64,000 bases of DNA from Clostridiales bacterium. GTDB lineage: Bacteria; Actinomycetota; Coriobacteriia; Anaerosomatales; SLCP01. Positions 53,710 to 63,219 of this stretch are shown here, piece after piece. The notes under the pieces were generated by a model. The model was not told where the DNA came from, ran no database searches, and saw only the letters and a program-made list of their open reading frames with translations. Location: NCBI GenBank assembly GCA_018333995.1, contig JAGXSG010000028.1:104045-168044 (forward strand). Reading direction: 5' to 3'. Within the stretch, counting starts at the first letter, position 1. Each line of letters opens with the position of its first letter. A program made the translations under genes and the position numbers.

Positions 53710-55008
53710 TTGGGCGAAGCGGAGGAATTCCGTATCTCAAACGAAGGACCGGATCCTACGCGCAGCGATTCGCTCCCGAGCGTTGAGCATATTGCGAAGG
53801 CCTTGGGTCCTATCGTCCGGAGAGGCCTGCCTGTCGTACCCGAGTTCGATGACGAGACGCTGCTGTCTCTGCCAAACGTACTCATCCGAACCACCGATCC
53901 GTGTGATCGCCTTGGCCGGGTTAACGCTCTGGATGAGCTACTCCGATGGCATCTCAGTCGGTATCCGGATGACCGGCTAAAGGAGGTTGTCGCCGTTCTC
54001 TTCGGTGCCGCCCAAGGGAGTCGACGCCAACCCATCGGAGACAGGCGCAGGGAGTCGGGAAGGCATCTGGGCGTCAGCGCCGAGCACGTACGCACAGGTA
54101 TTCAACCAGGCATCCTACAGACGCTGGCCTGGGAGATACATCGCGATGCCCAAGACAGCCTGCCAACGCTTGGGGTGTCGGCAGGCTCTGCCCGCTCTGG
54201 TGCAGGCGGTGACTTGGTAGCTGAACGCACCAGTGGCGCGATTGAACAGCTGTATCGCTATCTGCAGGAGGTCACGCTGAGGTTGGAAGCGGCCGACTTC
54301 TGCGCGCGCTGTTCACTTGAAATTCCGGCGAGCAATCGGTACCGGGACACTGCGCGGTTCGTTTCAGAGCAGCCGAGCATGAATGGGGACTTGGCGCTGT
54401 GGATGTTCACGTACGTGCACTTGTACTTCAACGAGGTGCTTAGGGATAAGGCCAGTCGGGACTTCCTTCGCGAGAATCTGCCGCTCGAGTGGTGGGTGTG
54501 GACGCGGCTGGACCGACCGTTTCTTACCGAGGAGCTGGAGGTCCTCCTGCAAGCACTGTCGTCTGCCAAGGATGACGATCCTCACACCTTTGCCTTGGAG
54601 CTGATTGAGGGTGAACACGGAGCACTACGTGGGCGTTGGAGCGCCATGCTGGCTTCAGTTGAATGGCCAGTTTCTCCGATCGGCGCGACGATGCCTTGGG
54701 AGCGGCCAACGGCCCGGCACCGTGGTGCGGCAATCGAAGCTGCGAGGCTTGCCTGCGCGGTGCTGCAGAGCAGGTTCGGGTCTCTGACTATGGAAGCCAA
54801 GGAAGCTGAACGAGAATTCCTCTACTTGGTGGAGAACACGGTGGACATCGCTTTGAGTGAATCTGGGGTCTCAGCGAAAAACAGCGACGGCAGAGCATTA
54901 GAGGCGATTCCTCGGGCAGCCTTGGACGCGCGGCCTCCACGGTACTTGCAGACGGCTGACGAGTCAGTTGACTGGGGTGTGCCATTCAGGGAGTGGTTCA
55001 GTTCGTAG
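53710..55008 (+). CDS. Unknown 432-aa protein next to the defence operon
   Basis: Not recognised as a named family. Residues ~60-150 show DELLRWHLSRYPDDRLKEVVAVLFG, then LGVSAEHVRTGIQPGILQTLAWEIHRD, a pattern seen as an N-terminal helical module in many actinobacterial regulators and conflict-related proteins. The rest is helical with WWVWTRL in the middle and no membrane segment or clear catalytic motif. TTG at 53710 follows GGAGAG closely. Base use is less GC-rich than in the host genes. It diverges from the minus-strand block and precedes the helicase operon; a regulatory or effector role is a guess. Confidence 0.6.
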   Translation: MGEAEEFRISNEGPDPTRSDSLPSVEHIAKALGPIVRRGLPVVPEFDDETLLSLPNVLIRTTDPCDRLGRVNALDELLRWHLSRYPDDRLKEVVAVLFGAAQGSRRQPIGDRRRESGRHLGVSAEHVRTGIQPGILQTLAWEIHRDAQDSLPTLGVSAGSARSGAGGDLVAERTSGAIEQLYRYLQEVTLRLEAADFCARCSLEIPASNRYRDTARFVSEQPSMNGDLALWMFTYVHLYFNEVLRDKASRDFLRENLPLEWWVWTRLDRPFLTEELEVLLQALSSAKDDDPHTFALELIEGEHGALRGRWSAMLASVEWPVSPIGATMPWERPTARHRGAAIEAARLACAVLQSRFGSLTMEAKEAEREFLYLVENTVDIALSESGVSAKNSDGRALEAIPRAALDARPPRYLQTADESVDWGVPFREWFSS

Positions 55009-55237
55009 GTGCTGGAACACAGTCCTCAGTACAATATGCAGTTTTGTGAGCGATATATGCATGTGTTATTCTTAGTGTAGGTTTCAGCGCCATCTTCTGA
55101 CGCGCTGTCCGTCCCAAGTTCACGCAGGTGTAGGGGGGATTCTGCGTGTTCGTGTCAGCGGCCGGACGTATCATGATGGGGGAGCGCTGCGGATCGCCGG
55201 GGATCTCATCCCGGAATAAGAAGATGGAGCACGAAGT
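55009..55237. other. Regulatory region upstream of the defence operon
   Basis: About 230 bases, partly AT-richer than the surroundings. TTGTGA (55044-55049) and TATTCT (55067-55072), 17 bases apart, make a modest promoter candidate for the plus-strand operon. No other gene is visible in it. Confidence 0.35.
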
Positions 55238-55351
55238 ATGGCACGCACGGGCAAGACGCAGCACAGCAAGAGAACGGTTCAGCGGCATTGGATAGCCGCT
55301 GATGCGCTGAGTGGCAATCAGGGACCAATCGACAGCGTGGGGTGTCGATGA
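55238..55351 (+). CDS. Possible 37-aa leader protein coupled to the SNF2 helicase
   Basis: ATG at 55238 opens a 37-codon frame (MARTGKTQHSKRTVQRHW at its start, basic) with GGAG about 8 bases upstream. Its TGA (55349-55351) overlaps an in-frame ATG of the helicase at 55348, the usual ATGA coupling. It has no known domain and could be a leader peptide or a small partner protein; it could also be a chance frame. Confidence 0.4.
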   Translation: MARTGKTQHSKRTVQRHWIAADALSGNQGPIDSVGCR

Positions 55352-58248
55352 GCATCACTGCCTATCAGGCGAAGTACTACGCCCACGAGCTCCAGCGCTC
55401 CTACGCGAACGATCATGTCGGCAAGCTTGCTGGCCTTCTCTTTGACGCACAAGTTGAACCGAAGCCACATCAAATAGATGCGGCACTGTTTGCGTTGCAG
55501 ACACCGTACCTGGCCGGAGTGGTTCTTGCCGATGAGGTGGGCCTCGGAAAGACAATTGAGGCGGGCATCGTCATCACGCAGTATTGGGCTGAACGCAAGC
55601 GACGTATCCTCATCATTTCGCCCTCAAGCCTTCGTCAACAGTGGCAGCAAGAGCTCTACGAGAAGTTCCTGATTCCGAGTCAACTACTCGACCCAAAGCT
55701 CAAGGACCAACAGCTCGCGCGCACCGCGCAACGCGGTGCCGAAGTGCTGATCTGCTCGTATGAGTTTGCATTACGTCATGAGGCTAGCCTGCTGCGCCAG
55801 TGGGACCTGGTGGTGTGCGATGAGGCCCATCGTCTGCGCAACTTCTACACCGGACGCAACAAGGCTCCGGAGGCAATCAGCCACATCGTTCGTGAAGCTC
55901 ACAAGACACTGCTGCTGACCGCGACGCCGCTGCAGAACCGCCTAGAGGAACTCTATGGCCTTGTCAGCGTTTTCGATCCCGACTACTTCTATTCACTCGA
56001 TGCCTTTCGTGAGCGGTACGTCAAGGCCAAAGGCATTGGAGACAATGACGATCTAGTTGATCGCGTGGCAGCCATCAGCAAGCGCACGTTGCGACGGGAC
56101 GCCGACAAGTACATCCACTTCACCAAGCGCCTGCCGCTCACCGTGGAGTTCATGCCGAGTCCCGAGGAGATCCGACTCTACGACAGGGTCAACGACTATC
56201 TGCAGCGCGAGGATCTGTTTGCCTTCGGCAACTCCCAGAGGCACTTGACAACGTTGATTATCCGAAAGCGCCTCGGCTCATCGACCTACGCCGTTTCCAG
56301 TACGTTGGGGAAGATCGCTGACAGGCTCCAAGCGGAGCTAGACGCGGGCGTCCGTCGCGACAGTCGTGGTGGCCTGATTGCGGCCGACCTCATTGACGAC
56401 GACCTCCCGGATGAGGTGCTTGAGGAGCTCGAAGATGGTGGCGAACCCGCCTCCGAGCGGACCCAGTTCGGCCCCGGCTCCGGTGCGCGTCTCGATGATG
56501 AAACACTCGAAGCCATGCGTGCCGAGGTCGCCGAGCTTCGCAGCTACGCCGATATGGCTCGCGCCATCACGGTGAATCAGAAGGCCGTGAAGCTCAACGA
56601 AGCTCTCGACAAAGGCTTCGAACGTCTGCGTGAACTTGGCGCACCCGAGAAGGCGATCATCTTCACGGATTCAACCAAGACCCAGGAGTACATTGCCCGT
56701 TCGCTCGGTGAGGCCGGTCGGGCCAAGGGATTGGTCCTGTTCAACGGCTCCAACAACTCATCCGAGAGCAACCAGATCTACAGGGACTGGCTTGAAGCCA
56801 ACAAGGATGGCGACGTCATAACCGGCATTCCGGCTGCCGATCGCCGCAAGGCTCTCGTGGACTACTTCCGCGACCACGGCACCGTCATGATCGCCACCGA
56901 GGCCGCAGCCGAAGGTATCAACCTGCAGTTCTGCTCCATGGTCGTGAACTACGACCTGCCGTGGAACCCGCAACGGGTCGAACAGCGCATTGGACGTGCT
57001 CACCGCTACGGACAGAAGTTCGACGTGGTCGTGGTCAACTTCTCAAACAAGGGCAATGTAGCCGAGGCACGCATCCTCGAACTGCTGGCGACCAAGTTCC
57101 ACCTGTTTGAGTCCGTCTTTGGTGCCAGCGATGAAGTGCTTGGTGCTATCGAGGACGGTTTCGATTTCGAGAAGACGATCAACAGCATCCTCAGTACTTC
57201 TCGAAGTGACGCTGATATCGACAAAGCGTTCAGGGCACTGGAGGAGCAGTACGCCACCGAGATCACGGCTGAAATGGCTGCCGCCAAAGCCAAGGTGTTC
57301 GACAACCTTGACCCGAACGTGCAAGACCGCCTGAAAGCATATGACTCGCAGTCCGGCGAGGTTCTCAACAAGTTCGAGCGCCTGCTGCTATCAGTGACCA
57401 AGTTGCAGCTCGAACCTTTCGCGACATTTGAGGGCGATGGTCGCCGCTTCGTTCTGAATAGAGCCCCAGTCAAGAATGCGAAGACCGGCCGCTACTACTT
57501 CAAGTCAGAGCCGCTCGACAACGCCCACCAGTACCGTTTCGACAGTGACCTTGCTCGCTATGTCGTGGAGTCATCCAAGGAGGCCGAAACCCCAAGCAGG
57601 GAACTCACTTTCAGCCTCGGCGAGTCCTCGCGTATTAGTACTGCCGTGAAGGAGCTTCAGGGCAAGTCTGGTGAGCTAACGGTCAAGCTTGTCACCTTCT
57701 CTATGAAGGCGAAGAACGATGACATTAGTGAGTCCTACATGCTTGCTGGGGGCCTGACCGACGATGGCCAGTGGCTCGATCATGAATACGTCGCCGATTT
57801 GCTGGACTTGGCTTGTGTAGATGAGGGGCCGGAAGTCACTGTCGATGACTCGAGGTTTGATAGTCATCTGTCAGAGCGTCGCTCGCACTTGGAGAAGGAA
57901 GTCCAGGGCCGCAACTCCCGCTATTACGACCAGCAAGAGGAGCTCCTCTACCGCAATCAACAGGACCGACGAGCTGAGTCCGAGGGCAAGATTCGCGAGT
58001 ACAAGGCCAAGGAGAAGGAGGCCCGCAGAGCCGCCAGGGCCACCGATGATCCAATGGAACAGCTAAAGTTCAAGAAGGATGCACGCCGCTGGTCAGAGCG
58101 TGCGGAGGAAGAAGACGAAGAGGCACGCCTGGCTCGCAAGAAGATGCGTGAAGAAGCGGACCACTATCTCGAGTTGATTGAGCAAGCGCTCAAGGGAACT
58201 CAGGAGGTCGAGCACCTATTTGCCATCCGATGGAAGGTGGTCTCCTGA
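55342..58248 (+). CDS. SNF2-family DEAD/DEAH helicase
   Basis: A 968-aa superfamily 2 ATPase of the SNF2/RapA type. Q-like and Walker A motifs are KPHQIDAAL and LADEVGLGKTIEAG (Lys near 70), motif II is CDEAHRLRN near 159, motif III LLLTATPLQN near 192, and motifs V-VI EGINLQFCSMVVNYD and QRVEQRIGRAHRYGQ near 545. The C-terminal ~130 residues are charged and coiled-coil-like. Similar helicases (for instance DrmD of DISARM) act in phage defence as DNA translocases. GTG 55342 and ATG 55348 are both possible starts. It stands 55 bases before the Mod gene. Confidence 0.92.
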   Translation: MSMSITAYQAKYYAHELQRSYANDHVGKLAGLLFDAQVEPKPHQIDAALFALQTPYLAGVVLADEVGLGKTIEAGIVITQYWAERKRRILIISPSSLRQQWQQELYEKFLIPSQLLDPKLKDQQLARTAQRGAEVLICSYEFALRHEASLLRQWDLVVCDEAHRLRNFYTGRNKAPEAISHIVREAHKTLLLTATPLQNRLEELYGLVSVFDPDYFYSLDAFRERYVKAKGIGDNDDLVDRVAAISKRTLRRDADKYIHFTKRLPLTVEFMPSPEEIRLYDRVNDYLQREDLFAFGNSQRHLTTLIIRKRLGSSTYAVSSTLGKIADRLQAELDAGVRRDSRGGLIAADLIDDDLPDEVLEELEDGGEPASERTQFGPGSGARLDDETLEAMRAEVAELRSYADMARAITVNQKAVKLNEALDKGFERLRELGAPEKAIIFTDSTKTQEYIARSLGEAGRAKGLVLFNGSNNSSESNQIYRDWLEANKDGDVITGIPAADRRKALVDYFRDHGTVMIATEAAAEGINLQFCSMVVNYDLPWNPQRVEQRIGRAHRYGQKFDVVVVNFSNKGNVAEARILELLATKFHLFESVFGASDEVLGAIEDGFDFEKTINSILSTSRSDADIDKAFRALEEQYATEITAEMAAAKAKVFDNLDPNVQDRLKAYDSQSGEVLNKFERLLLSVTKLQLEPFATFEGDGRRFVLNRAPVKNAKTGRYYFKSEPLDNAHQYRFDSDLARYVVESSKEAETPSRELTFSLGESSRISTAVKELQGKSGELTVKLVTFSMKAKNDDISESYMLAGGLTDDGQWLDHEYVADLLDLACVDEGPEVTVDDSRFDSHLSERRSHLEKEVQGRNSRYYDQQEELLYRNQQDRRAESEGKIREYKAKEKEARRAARATDDPMEQLKFKKDARRWSERAEEEDEEARLARKKMREEADHYLELIEQALKGTQEVEHLFAIRWKVVS

Positions 58249-58303
58249 TGAGCGCACTGGTCGAATATACAATTATTGGTAATATGAATAGAGGAAACAT
58301 TCA

Positions 58304-60238
58304 ATGAGCAACGACGATTCACAGGACATCTACGAAACACCAAGCACAACACCAAGCTTCCAAACGGAGCTCGCGGCACAACTCTCGGAGTTGATTCCTG
58401 AGGCCATTGCCGATGGCAAAGTCGACGTCGAAAAGCTCAAGGAGCTCTTGGGGGACGATGCGGGTGACGACCGCGAGCGCTTCGGCATGTTCTGGCCCGG
58501 AAAGAAGCGAGCTTTGCGTGCCGCGCAGGAGCCGACTACAGCAACCTTGAAGCCCGACTTCGAGAACTCGAAGGACTGGGACACCACCAAGAATCTGTTC
58601 ATCGAGGGCGATAACCTCGAGGTGCTCAAGATTCTGCAGAAGCACTATCACGGCAAGGTCAAGCTGATCTACATCGATCCGCCCTACAACACGGGCAACG
58701 ACTTCGTTTACCCTGACAACTTCAAGGAGGGGTTGGACACCTACCTCGAATGGACTCGGCAGGTCAATGAGGAGGGTAAGAAGGTCAGCACCAACAGCGA
58801 GACCGAGGGTCGCTACCACTCAAACTGGCTCAACATGATGTATCCGCGCCTCAAGCTTGCGCGGAACCTGTTGACCGAGGACGGTGTCCTGTTCATCTCG
58901 ATTGACCAGCACGAGCACGCTGCACTGCTGCGTCTGTGTGCAGAGGTTTTCGGTGAGAGCAACTTGCTCGGCTCAGTCTCCGTGGTCAACAACCTCAAGG
59001 GTCGCTCTGATGACCAGTACTTCGCTACGGCGAATGAATTCTTGGTCGCCTGTGCACGAAACAACGAGGGTGCGACCATCTATGGATTCGCAACAGCGGA
59101 GGACTATCAAGCCGAGTTCAAGCATTCAGATGAGATTAGCAACTACAAAGAGGTCGGGCTTCGCAAGACCGGTAAGAACTCACGAAGGATTGACCGCCCG
59201 AACATGTACTACCCGATCTACTACTGTCCGAGTTCTTCGGAATTCAGCCTCGAGCCAAGTACTGGCGCAATTGAAATCTTCCCGGTTGACTCAGCAGGAG
59301 TGGAAGGTCGGTGGCGTTGGAGCAGGGACACCTTTCAGAAGAACAAGGATACCGAGCTTGTAGCTAGAGAAGTCAACGGCAAGTGGAATGTCTATGTGAA
59401 GATGCGTGATGTCGTTGATGGCGAGGCGAGGACGGTCCGGCCTAAGACAGTCTGGATTGACCCGAAGTATGATACGGCAGGCGGAGCGCGTGCAGTAAAG
59501 GCGCTCTTCGATGGACAGAACTACTTCGACAACCCGAAGCCCGTTGATTTCATCCGTGATGTGTTGGCCATCGGGGCTCGCAAGGACTCGATCATCCTCG
59601 ACTTCTTTGCTGGCTCCGGCACGACGGCACAAGCGGTCTTGAAGCAGAACGCAGCCGATGGTGGCAGCCGCAGTTTCGTGTTGGTTCAGCTGCCTGAACC
59701 AACACCCGAAGAGTCCGATGCTCGCAACGCGGGGTATGACACGATTTCCGCACTGACGATTGAGCGGATCAGGCGTGCTGGTGAGGAAGTTCACGGGTCG
59801 CTCCAGGGCCAGACTGTTGATGTCGGATTTCGCACGTTCACCCTCAGTGACACCAACTTCTCGAAGTGGCGCGTGGCAAGCGATGCGGACGCAAGTACGC
59901 TCGAGCAGCACTTGCTCGATTTGCGCGACAACGCTGCTGACGATGCAACACCGGATGCCTTGTTGACCGAGATTCTACTGAAGCAGGGGTACTCTCTCTC
60001 CGAGCAGATTGACGAGATCGAAGTCTCAGGCTTGAAGCTGAAGACCGTTGGTGGGGGACTTCTGCTCGCATACCTGGACGAGCGCACCAAGCCGACGCTG
60101 AATCAACTGCGCTCTGTGCTGGCGGAGAAGCCAGCACGCCTCGTTATCCTCGAAGACGCATTCCAAGGCGACGATGAGCTAAAGACCAACTTGGTCCAAG
60201 AATGCAGGTCACATAGCGTGGAACTCTGGACGGCCTGA
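58304..60238 (+). CDS. Type III restriction-modification Mod subunit, N6-adenine methyltransferase
   Basis: A 644-aa beta-class DNA methyltransferase. The catalytic DPPYNTG motif is at residue ~125, preceded by the EGDNLEVLKIL segment and followed by a target-recognition region (~200-400) and the SAM-binding motif DFFAGSGTTAQAVL near 428. This order is typical of Mod. The residues at 545-644 form the usual C-terminal domain. It methylates adenine on one strand of an asymmetric site; the site cannot be predicted. GAGGAAAC precedes the ATG at 58304. Confidence 0.94.
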   Translation: MSNDDSQDIYETPSTTPSFQTELAAQLSELIPEAIADGKVDVEKLKELLGDDAGDDRERFGMFWPGKKRALRAAQEPTTATLKPDFENSKDWDTTKNLFIEGDNLEVLKILQKHYHGKVKLIYIDPPYNTGNDFVYPDNFKEGLDTYLEWTRQVNEEGKKVSTNSETEGRYHSNWLNMMYPRLKLARNLLTEDGVLFISIDQHEHAALLRLCAEVFGESNLLGSVSVVNNLKGRSDDQYFATANEFLVACARNNEGATIYGFATAEDYQAEFKHSDEISNYKEVGLRKTGKNSRRIDRPNMYYPIYYCPSSSEFSLEPSTGAIEIFPVDSAGVEGRWRWSRDTFQKNKDTELVAREVNGKWNVYVKMRDVVDGEARTVRPKTVWIDPKYDTAGGARAVKALFDGQNYFDNPKPVDFIRDVLAIGARKDSIILDFFAGSGTTAQAVLKQNAADGGSRSFVLVQLPEPTPEESDARNAGYDTISALTIERIRRAGEEVHGSLQGQTVDVGFRTFTLSDTNFSKWRVASDADASTLEQHLLDLRDNAADDATPDALLTEILLKQGYSLSEQIDEIEVSGLKLKTVGGGLLLAYLDERTKPTLNQLRSVLAEKPARLVILEDAFQGDDELKTNLVQECRSHSVELWTA

Positions 60239-60240
60239 CG

Positions 60241-63219
60241 ATGGAATTCAAGTTTGATGCTCACCAGGAGTTCCAGCAGGACGCAATCGCTGCCGTGGTC
60301 GATCTGTTTGAGGGTCAGCTGGCCGACGCCGCATCGTTGTCGACGAAGCTCCAGGGCGCGGTTCCCGACGCTGGCGATCAGATGATCGCCTTTGACATGG
60401 TTAGCGAAGTTGGCGCGGTTGGGAACAACCTGCTGCTCGACGACGCGACAATACTGCAGAACCTGCAGACCGTGCAGGATCGAAACGGCCTCGAGGTAGT
60501 GAGCGAGCTGGCTGGGGGTTCGCTGGACTTTGACATCGAGATGGAGACCGGCACCGGCAAGACGTATGTGTATCTGCGTACCATCTTCGAGCTGGCCAAG
60601 AACTACAGCTTCACCAAGTTCATCATCCTCGTGCCGAGCGTGGCCATCCGTGAGGGCGTGACCACCAGTATCAAGCTAATGACTAAGCACTTCCAAGATC
60701 TCTACGCCACGCCGTTCGACTCGTTCGTCTACAGCGGCAGCACGCCGGAAGAAGTGCAGTCGTTCGCCACTTCCACGAGCGTGCAGATCATGGTCATGAC
60801 CATCGACTCGTTGCGGGGCGACAAGAACACCCGCGTCATCCACCAGACTCGTGACAAGCTTAACGGGCTGCGCCCAATTGACTATCTGAAGGCCACACAT
60901 CCAGTGGTCATTATGGACGAGCCACAGAACATGGAGTCGTTGCTTAGCCAGTCTGCAGTGGGTGAGCTGAATCCGCTTTGCACCCTGCGCTACTCGGCAA
61001 CCCATCGCAAGACGCGCAACGTCGTCTATCGCCTCGACCCGGTTGACGCCCACGATCTCGGCTTGGTCAAGCAGATTGTGGTGGCGGAGGCGCTGCAGCA
61101 GGGCGCCGATGCAGCACCGTATGTGAAGCTCCAGTCAGTTCGTAATGACAAAGGCTTTCTAGCATGTATGGAACTGGCGGTGCGCAAAGCATCGGACGGC
61201 ACAATCCAGCGGAAGACGGTGTACGTCAAAAACGGCCAAGACCTCGCTCTGGTCACTGACAACTCTGCCTATGAGGGTTGGTTGGTCAACGAGTTGAGTA
61301 TCGAACCCGAGTCAGTCGAGCTGTTCCCGCACGGGTGGCTTCAGGCAGGTGAGACCATCGGCGGCTCCAACGATTCCATTTACCGCGAGATGATCCGTGA
61401 GACCATCCGTGAGCATCTGCGTAAGGAGACGATGCTACGACCTCACGGGATCAAGGTGCTGAGCTTGTTCTTTGTCGACAAGGTCGCAAGTTTCCTTGGA
61501 GAGGGCTACAACAACGACACTGCTGACGGGCAGTTCGTCACTTGGTTCGACGAGCTGTTCATCGAGGAGCGCTCCAGGAGTCAGCAATGGTCGCAATCAC
61601 TGCCTCTTGATCCAGTCGATTACCGGCGCGCCTACTTCTCGGCCATTAGGGGGAGGAAGGGTCAGCACGATACCTTTAAGGACACAACCGGCACATCGAA
61701 GGCTGATGATGACGCCTACGATTTGATAATGCGTGACAAAGCACGACTCCTCGACGAGAACGAGCCGGTGCGATTCATCTTCAGCCACTCGGCGCTGCGT
61801 GAAGGCTGGGACAATCCGAACGTCTTTCAGATCTGTGCTCTACGTGAGATGGGCGAAGCGACGGAGCGTCGCCAAACGATCGGACGCGGACTGCGGCTGC
61901 CGGTCAGCCAGGCAGGAGAGCGGGTACCAGACAAGGGCATCGCTCAACTCACCGTCGTTGCGAATGAGTCCTATCGAGAATTCGCCGATAGCTTACAGAA
62001 GGAGTATCGGGACTCCGGCGTCAGTATCGGCCTGGTGCGCCCTGGTGAGTTCGCGAAGATCCCGACAATCGACGAAGTTACCGGCGACGAGAAACGGCTC
62101 GGCTTCCAGGGCTCCAAACTGATCTGGGACGAACTGGTCGAACGCAGCTTCATTGACAAGGAAGGCAGAGTCACCGCCAACTTCCGTCCCGAGACACTCG
62201 GGTTCACACTTGGCCCGGTGCCGGAGTTCTTCTGGCCCCAAGACGACATAATCGATGTGATGCTCAACTGTCGCATCGAGCGCATAGTCAAGACTCGGCG
62301 CGAGCGTGTCGCTCGCAAGCTCAACAAGGAGATCTACTCAACGCCGTGGTTCGAGGACTTTTGGCGCACGATTTCGCAGAAGACCACCTATCGAGTGGCC
62401 CTTAATCGTGAGGAAGTCATCGACAACGCAGTCAACAGAATCAAGGCTGAGCAGCCCATCTTGCCGCTTCGAGTTCAGGTCACCCGTGCAGGCGTAAAGC
62501 TGGTGCGGGGCGGCACCAAGACCTCCGAGACTGCAACTCGTTCTGCTGAGCTGACTGGCGCCTATCAACTTCCCGACATCCTCAGCGAGCTGCAGGAAGC
62601 TACATCCCTTACGCGTCGGACCTTGATTGACGTGTTGACGCGCTCTGGCAAGCTGAGCGAGTTTATCGGCAATCCCAATGACTTCATTGCAATGGTGAAG
62701 CGAAACCTCCAGAACGTGGTGGCCGCTGCCGTTCAGGAAGGCATTCAGTACGAGAAGATCGGCGGCTACGTCTACGAGTTGCGTGAACTGCAGGCCGATG
62801 GTGCTGAGGCACGTGACCTCTTTCTCGATCGCGTCTACAAGGTCGAGAACACCGGCAAGACCGACTTCGACTACATCCAGATCGACTCAGACGGTGCGGA
62901 CGCCCCTGAGCGCCAGTTCGCGGAGAAGCTGGACTCACGTGAAGACGTCAAGTTCTTCATGAAGCTGCCCGACAAGTTCAAGATCGACACGCCCGTCGGG
63001 CCGTACAACCCAGACTGGGCAATCATCAAGCAGGATGAGGATGGCGTGGATCGCATCTACATGATCCGCGAGACCAAGAGCACGCTGGATGAGTCCAAGC
63101 GTCGCCCGACTGAGAACGCCAAGATCAAAGCCGCGACTGAGCACTTCAAGCAGCTGGGCATCGGCACTGATACCGTCCCGGGCTACGCTGTCAGCGTCCC
63201 TGGCAATTGGAGCTTGTAA
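60241..63219 (+). CDS. Type III restriction-modification Res subunit, helicase-nuclease
   Basis: A 992-aa ATP-dependent restriction subunit. Helicase motifs: Walker A METGTGKT near 101-108, DEPQN near 229, YSATHRKTRN near 250 and a late GRGLRL segment. The C-terminal nuclease has the PD-(D/E)xK pattern YNPDWAIIK ... YMIRETKST near 920-945. It begins 2 bases after the Mod stop and ends overlapping the next ATG (TAATG). It would cut DNA after translocation when Mod sites are unmodified. All motifs look intact. Confidence 0.94.
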   Translation: MEFKFDAHQEFQQDAIAAVVDLFEGQLADAASLSTKLQGAVPDAGDQMIAFDMVSEVGAVGNNLLLDDATILQNLQTVQDRNGLEVVSELAGGSLDFDIEMETGTGKTYVYLRTIFELAKNYSFTKFIILVPSVAIREGVTTSIKLMTKHFQDLYATPFDSFVYSGSTPEEVQSFATSTSVQIMVMTIDSLRGDKNTRVIHQTRDKLNGLRPIDYLKATHPVVIMDEPQNMESLLSQSAVGELNPLCTLRYSATHRKTRNVVYRLDPVDAHDLGLVKQIVVAEALQQGADAAPYVKLQSVRNDKGFLACMELAVRKASDGTIQRKTVYVKNGQDLALVTDNSAYEGWLVNELSIEPESVELFPHGWLQAGETIGGSNDSIYREMIRETIREHLRKETMLRPHGIKVLSLFFVDKVASFLGEGYNNDTADGQFVTWFDELFIEERSRSQQWSQSLPLDPVDYRRAYFSAIRGRKGQHDTFKDTTGTSKADDDAYDLIMRDKARLLDENEPVRFIFSHSALREGWDNPNVFQICALREMGEATERRQTIGRGLRLPVSQAGERVPDKGIAQLTVVANESYREFADSLQKEYRDSGVSIGLVRPGEFAKIPTIDEVTGDEKRLGFQGSKLIWDELVERSFIDKEGRVTANFRPETLGFTLGPVPEFFWPQDDIIDVMLNCRIERIVKTRRERVARKLNKEIYSTPWFEDFWRTISQKTTYRVALNREEVIDNAVNRIKAEQPILPLRVQVTRAGVKLVRGGTKTSETATRSAELTGAYQLPDILSELQEATSLTRRTLIDVLTRSGKLSEFIGNPNDFIAMVKRNLQNVVAAAVQEGIQYEKIGGYVYELRELQADGAEARDLFLDRVYKVENTGKTDFDYIQIDSDGADAPERQFAEKLDSREDVKFFMKLPDKFKIDTPVGPYNPDWAIIKQDEDGVDRIYMIRETKSTLDESKRRPTENAKIKAATEHFKQLGIGTDTVPGYAVSVPGNWSL

